Shown: positions 13,459-17,160 of the stretch, piece by piece
Layout: every line of letters starts with the position of its first letter
Numbering within the stretch: position 1 is the first letter of the stretch
Assembly (NCBI GenBank): GCA_017987055.1
Contig: JAGNUJ010000023.1
Coordinates: forward strand, 1-17,160
Direction: 5' to 3'
DNA from: Giesbergeria sp.
GTDB taxonomy: Bacteria; Pseudomonadota; Gammaproteobacteria; Burkholderiales; Burkholderiaceae_C
DNA length: 17,160 nt
The notes under the pieces: model-generated
Told to the model about the DNA's origin: nothing
Database searches by the model: none
What the model saw: only the letters and a program-made list of their open reading frames with translations
Made by a program: the position numbers and the translations under genes

Positions 13459-14538
13459 TTGATTTCTGTGGGATCTCTGTTCAGTCGTGAGTCAGCGCCG
13501 CTGCTGGGCATCGACATCAGCTCCTCCAGTGTCAAGCTGGTTGAGTTAGGGCGCGACAAGCTGGGCGAGCTGGTTTTGGAGCGTTGCGCTATTGAGCCGC
13601 TAGAGCGTGGTTGGGTGAGCGATGGCAACATCGAAAAATTTGATGAAGTGGCAGACGCTTTGCGTCGCTTGATCAAAAAAAGTGCTGCCCGCACCAAAAA
13701 CGTTGCGCTGGCGTTACCGCCCTCGGCGGTTATCACCAAAAAAATCACCCTGCCTGACGGCATGACTGACCAAGAGTTGGAAGTGCAAGTCGAGTCTGAA
13801 GCCAACCAATACATTCCGTTTTCTATCGATGAGGTGAGTTTGGATTTTTGCGTTATTGGACCGAGCAAAAACTCGCCTGGCGACATCGATGTATTGATTG
13901 CTGCCTCGCGCCGCGAAAAAGTGCAAGACATGCAAGGGTTGGCCGAAGCCGCAGGCCTTAAAGCCGTTATTTTGGATATCGAATCGCACGCCTCACGGCT
14001 AGCGGCTAGTCGCTTAATTACGGCACTGCCCAACCAAGGGGTGGACACGATGGTGGCGCTGTTTGAAATTGGCGCGCTTACCACGAGTATGCAAGTCATT
14101 CGCAACGACGAAGTGCTGTATGACCGAGACCAAGCCTTTGGTGGAGCGCAACTGACGCAACTTATCGTGCGCCAATATGGTTTTTCGGCAGAAGAGGCAG
14201 AAAGCAAAAAGCGCAGCGGCGACTTGCCAGAAGACTACATGTCGGCGGTGTTGCGTCCTTTTGTCGAAATCTTGACGCAAGAAATTAGCCGTACTTTGCA
14301 GTTTTTCTACACTAGCACGCCGCACAACCGCGTCGATCACATCCTATTAGCTGGCGGATCCGCTCCGCTGATGGGGTTGACCGAAGCAGTAACCCAAAGC
14401 TTGGGGGTCGCTTGTAGCGTGGTGAATCCATTTGACGGCATGCATATGGGCGATGCTGTGCGCATAAAGAGAATGGCGCGCGAGGCGCCGTCCTATCTGA
14501 CATCCTGTGGCTTGGCCATGCGGAGGTTTCACCAGTGA
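13459..14538 (+). CDS. pilM: Type IV pilus assembly protein PilM, actin-like ATPase
   Basis: PilM is the cytoplasmic actin-fold protein of the pilus alignment subcomplex; it binds the N-terminal tail of PilN and links to the motor ATPases. From the TTG start the protein has 359 residues, the usual family length. The N-terminal nucleotide-binding strand LLGIDISSSSVKLVEL (15-30) and the late LLAGGSAPLMGL block are actin-fold phosphate and adenosine motifs. The middle block NVALALPPSAVITKKI is a PilM hallmark. It opens the operon, is divergent from the PBP1A gene, and overlaps pilN by four bases (GTGA). No confident promoter is visible in the 284-bp gap; weak TTGCTG-17-TAGCAT (13377-13405) is the best sigma-70 match. 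Confidence 0.95.
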   Translation: MISVGSLFSRESAPLLGIDISSSSVKLVELGRDKLGELVLERCAIEPLERGWVSDGNIEKFDEVADALRRLIKKSAARTKNVALALPPSAVITKKITLPDGMTDQELEVQVESEANQYIPFSIDEVSLDFCVIGPSKNSPGDIDVLIAASRREKVQDMQGLAEAAGLKAVILDIESHASRLAASRLITALPNQGVDTMVALFEIGALTTSMQVIRNDEVLYDRDQAFGGAQLTQLIVRQYGFSAEEAESKKRSGDLPEDYMSAVLRPFVEILTQEISRTLQFFYTSTPHNRVDHILLAGGSAPLMGLTEAVTQSLGVACSVVNPFDGMHMGDAVRIKRMAREAPSYLTSCGLAMRRFHQ

Positions 14539-15161
14539 TTCTTATTAACCTGCTTCCGCACCGGGAAGCTGCACGCAAGCGCCGGCGCGAAGCTTTTCAG
14601 GCCACCATGCTGGCCTCTTTTTTGATTGGCTTGCTGGTTTCTGTCCTGATCTACACCTGGTTCCAAGGACTGATCACTGATCAGCAAGGCCAAAACGACT
14701 ATTTGACCCAGCAGATCAAAGCCTTGGATGTACAAATCAAGGAAATTGCCACACTCGAAGAAGAAATCACTGCACTGCAAGCGCGACAAAAAGCGGTGGA
14801 AGACTTGCAGTCGGATCGCAACTTGCCAGTGCATTTATTCACTGAGCTGGTTAACCAATTGCCCGATGGCGTCTACATCAGCAGCATCAAGCAAGCCGAT
14901 CAAGCCATCACCATGCAAGGTATGGCCCAGTCCAACGAGCGCGTATCAGAGATGCTGCGCAACTTGTCGAACAACACGCCGTGGCTGGCCAAGCCCGAAC
15001 TGGTCGAAATTGTGGCGAGCAATTTATCTTTGTCTGCCCGCGACCAGCGGCGCGTCGCTACGTTTAATCTGCGCTTTCAGTTAGTGCGTTCCAGCGAGGC
15101 CAAAGCTGCTATCGAAGCAGCTGGTAGTGCCGGCACTGTCGCACTTGCTGTAGGGAAGTAG
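14535..15161 (+). CDS. pilN: Type IV pilus assembly protein PilN
   Basis: PilN is a bitopic inner membrane protein that pairs with PilO. The 208-residue protein has the N-terminal INLLPHR (4-10) that docks into PilM, a basic stretch, one membrane segment (about 24-44), a periplasmic coiled coil (about 48-94) and a ferredoxin-like C-terminal domain, as the family requires. The start is a GTG at 14535 that overlaps the pilM stop, which places the PilM-binding motif at the very N-terminus. pilO follows after 4 bp. Confidence 0.95.
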   Translation: MILINLLPHREAARKRRREAFQATMLASFLIGLLVSVLIYTWFQGLITDQQGQNDYLTQQIKALDVQIKEIATLEEEITALQARQKAVEDLQSDRNLPVHLFTELVNQLPDGVYISSIKQADQAITMQGMAQSNERVSEMLRNLSNNTPWLAKPELVEIVASNLSLSARDQRRVATFNLRFQLVRSSEAKAAIEAAGSAGTVALAVGK

Positions 15162-15165
15162 AACC

Positions 15166-15852
15166 ATGGCTAAAAAGCAAGTCCCCAAAATTGATATGGC
15201 CGAACTGCAACAAAAGCTGCAGCGCCAGTTCTCCAACCTTGACCCCAAAGATCCCTCCCTATGGCCGGCCGTACCGCGTTATTTGCTGTGTGCATTTATT
15301 ACTGTAGGCGTCGTCATTGGACTGTGGTTCGCCAAATTGTCTGAATACGAGGAAGAGTGGGAAGCTGAAAAAGCGAAAGAAGTTACGCTCAAGCAGGACT
15401 ACCAAAAAAAATTGATCAAAGCCGTCAGCCTCGAGGAGATGAAGAAGCAGCGCGAGCAAGTTCAGCAGTATGTGATTCAGCTAGAAAAGCAATTGCCCAG
15501 CAAGGCAGAAATGTCGGCGCTGCTGTCGGACATCAACCAAGCAGGTTTGGGGCGCAGCCTGCAGTTTGACCTTTTTCGACCAGGGCAAGTGGTAGTGCGC
15601 GACTATTACGCTGAACTACCGATTGCAGTGCGCGTTACCGGCAAATACCACGATATGGGCGCTTTTGCGGCAGATATTGCCAGTTTGCCGCGCATTGTCA
15701 CGCTCAACAACATTTCGATTACGACCAAAGATAAAGAGGGCGACACGCTGGTAATGGACGCTGCTGCACGCACCTTCCGTTATCTCGATCCGGATGAAGT
15801 TCTGGCTCAGCGCAAGGCGAGTACGGATAAGAAAGCCGGAGGCAAAAAATGA
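15166..15852 (+). CDS. pilO: Type IV pilus assembly protein PilO
   Basis: PilO heterodimerises with PilN in the periplasm and contacts PilP. The 228-residue protein has a cytoplasmic N-terminus, one membrane segment (about 37-56), a charged coiled coil (about 57-113, rich in Glu, Lys and Gln) and a ferredoxin-like domain with FDLFRPGQ and the ELPIAVRVTGKYHDMGAF block typical of PilO. It ends in a Lys/Gly-rich tail (DKKAGGKK). AGGGAAG at 15152-15158, inside the pilN end, is a good ribosome binding site for the ATG at 15166. It overlaps pilP as ATGA. Confidence 0.95.
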   Translation: MAKKQVPKIDMAELQQKLQRQFSNLDPKDPSLWPAVPRYLLCAFITVGVVIGLWFAKLSEYEEEWEAEKAKEVTLKQDYQKKLIKAVSLEEMKKQREQVQQYVIQLEKQLPSKAEMSALLSDINQAGLGRSLQFDLFRPGQVVVRDYYAELPIAVRVTGKYHDMGAFAADIASLPRIVTLNNISITTKDKEGDTLVMDAAARTFRYLDPDEVLAQRKASTDKKAGGKK

Positions 15853-16403
15853 AGCGCCTCAAAATTACATGGCTTGCCGTGGTCACTGTAGCCGCCCTGC
15901 CTTTGTTCGGCTGTAGCTCCAGCAGCGATGACGAGCTGCGCCAATGGGTGGCCAACGAGCGTGCTCAAGCCAAGCCCAATGTCAAGCCCCTGAGCGAGCC
16001 CAAGCAATTTCAGCCAGCGCTTTATACGGCAGACAGTGGTACCGCCCCGTTTGATCCGATCAAGCTGACACAGGCGCTGCGCCGCGATTCGGATCAAGTA
16101 GCCTCCAATGCGGCCCTGATTGCCCCAGAACTGGCGCGCCGCAAAGACCATTTGGAGTCGTTCCCGCTGGACACTATGGTCATGGTTGGCAGCTTGCATA
16201 AAGCGGGGCACCCCACTGCACTCTTAAAAGTAGATGCGCTTTTGTACCAAGTCCAGGTGGGTGCCTATTTGGGGCAAAACTACGGGCGAATCACTGAAAT
16301 TACAGACAACAGCATTCAGTTGCGCGAAATTGTGCAAGACGCTACGGGCGACTGGGTTGAGAGAAGCGCATCGCTAGAGCTGCAAGAGGGAGATAAAAAA
16401 TGA
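15849..16403 (+). CDS. pilP: Type IV pilus inner membrane lipoprotein PilP
   Basis: PilP is the lipoprotein that bridges PilN/PilO to the secretin PilQ. The 184-residue precursor has a signal peptide and lipobox LFGC with lipidated C22, followed by SSSSDDELRQWV. A long disordered, proline-containing linker (about 38-70) leads to the small beta-sandwich domain, with the family block ALLKVDALLYQVQVGAYLGQ split across about 120-139 and a QLREIVQDATGDWVER end. It overlaps both pilO and pilQ by four bases, consistent with fixed stoichiometry of the complex. Confidence 0.95.
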   Translation: MKRLKITWLAVVTVAALPLFGCSSSSDDELRQWVANERAQAKPNVKPLSEPKQFQPALYTADSGTAPFDPIKLTQALRRDSDQVASNAALIAPELARRKDHLESFPLDTMVMVGSLHKAGHPTALLKVDALLYQVQVGAYLGQNYGRITEITDNSIQLREIVQDATGDWVERSASLELQEGDKK

Positions 16404-17160
16404 AAATATTCCAACAGACGGTGATTGCCTTGGTTGCGGCCATTGCTTCCTCTTGGGTGCTGGCTGAGGGTGCAATTCAATCGGTGACCGGCGATATTCA
16501 AGGCGGCGCGGAAGTCGTACGCATCCATCTTTCTGAGCCTTTGCAGGCGCTGCCGGCAGGTTTTGCCATTCAGTCTCCGGCGCGCATCGCGCTGGATTTT
16601 CCGAACACCGCTAACGCCATTGGGCGCTCGCTGGTCGATTTCAACCAAGGTAACTTGAAATCAGTCAACGTGGTGCAGGCGGGCGAACGCTCGCGCGTGG
16701 TACTCAATCTCAAGCAGGCCACCACCTACCGCGCTGAAATTCAAGGCAACACCTTGGTTGTGTCGCTGGCTCCCGTGGCGGCGGCCAGTGCGACTACGGC
16801 GCCATCGGCTGCGCCGCCCACGCCAGTGTTTGCCGAGAGCGCCACCAGCGACATGCTGCCGCTGAAAGACGTGGATTTTCGCCGTGGCAGCGACGGCTCG
16901 GGCCGCATTGTGGTCGGTTTGGCCAGCAACCAAATGGGTGTAGATATTCGCGAGCAGGGCAAAAGCCTCGTGGTCGAATTTTTGCGTGCCTCGTTGTCTG
17001 AAGGACTGCGCCGGCGTTTGGATGTGAGCGACTTTGGCACCCCCGTGCAGCGCATCACCACCACTGAACAAGGCGACCGGGTGCGCATGGTCATCGAGCC
17101 GCTGGGCGATTGGGAGCACAGCGCCTACCAAAGTGACAGCCAATTTGTGGTTGAAGTGCG
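16400..17160 (+). CDS. pilQ: Type IV pilus secretin PilQ, N-terminal part, cut by the window end
   Basis: PilQ forms the outer membrane pore through which the pilus passes. The visible 253 codons have no stop. They contain a Sec signal peptide (MKIFQQTVIALVAAIASSWV, likely cut after A23), then a first AMIN-type beta domain (about 27-125, with RIALDFPNT and RSRVVLNL), an Ala/Pro/Thr linker (about 126-148) and a second AMIN domain (from about 153, with GRIVVGL, SLVVEFL and RVRMVIEPL). AMIN domains bind peptidoglycan. The secretin N0/N1 and beta-barrel regions lie beyond the window. The ATG overlaps the pilP stop. The coding style matches its neighbours. Confidence 0.93.
   Translation, partial: MKIFQQTVIALVAAIASSWVLAEGAIQSVTGDIQGGAEVVRIHLSEPLQALPAGFAIQSPARIALDFPNTANAIGRSLVDFNQGNLKSVNVVQAGERSRVVLNLKQATTYRAEIQGNTLVVSLAPVAAASATTAPSAAPPTPVFAESATSDMLPLKDVDFRRGSDGSGRIVVGLASNQMGVDIREQGKSLVVEFLRASLSEGLRRRLDVSDFGTPVQRITTTEQGDRVRMVIEPLGDWEHSAYQSDSQFVVEV

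Overview
The window reads as ordinary chromosome from a betaproteobacterium of the order Burkholderiales, most likely family Comamonadaceae. The grounds are protein character (long ResB, PilMNOPQ, PBP1A and LysA of Burkholderiales type), a GC-rich codon style, System II cytochrome c maturation, and an intergenic repeat that I recall as common in Comamonadaceae. I see no mobile element, phage gene, CRISPR array, tRNA or rRNA. No clearly new multi-gene system is visible. The unusual points are in the small, regulatory and compositional layer.

Layout: (1) 121-1838, two tandem lipid A-type late acyltransferases joined by an ATGA overlap. (2) 1918-2664, minus strand, the essential ribosome-assembly GTPase EngB. 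Divergent from it is a di-haem cytochrome c4 (2738-3367) closed by a very strong intrinsic terminator. (3) 3510-7030, resB-ccsA, the System II cytochrome c synthase that would attach haem to c4-type proteins. (4) 7167-8813, msrP-msrQ, the periplasmic methionine sulfoxide repair pair (molybdenum catalytic subunit plus haem membrane subunit). (5) Minus strand 10395-8924, lptM-lysA (small OM lipoprotein, then diaminopimelate decarboxylase), divergent from cyaY (frataxin, 10410-10757) with only 14 bp between the start codons. (6) 13174-10766, minus strand, the bifunctional penicillin-binding protein PBP1A, divergent from (7) pilMNOPQ (13459 to the window end), the type IV pilus alignment subcomplex and secretin; pilQ is cut by the window edge. 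The ponA/mrcA-pilM divergent pair and the cyaY/lptM divergent pair are old proteobacterial arrangements.

Most genes serve the cell envelope: lipid A acylation, periplasmic haem proteins, periplasmic repair, DAP/lysine supply, peptidoglycan synthesis, OM biogenesis and the pilus machine crossing all layers. Gene junctions are tight (ATGA or GTGA overlaps at lpxL1/lpxL2, resB/ccsA, lptM/lysA, pilM/N, pilO/P and pilP/Q), which suggests translational coupling.

Points worth a second look: two inverted copies of a dispersed repeat at the two longer convergent gene ends; a lysA terminator hidden in the 3' coding end of msrQ; interleaved inverted repeats and a short leader ORF with a good Shine-Dalgarno before msrP; an AT-rich, rare-codon island inside the PBP1A glycosyltransferase domain; a dyad filling the spacer of the PBP1A promoter; a possible 43-codon gene between PBP1A and pilM; and a terminator only 23 bp before resB.
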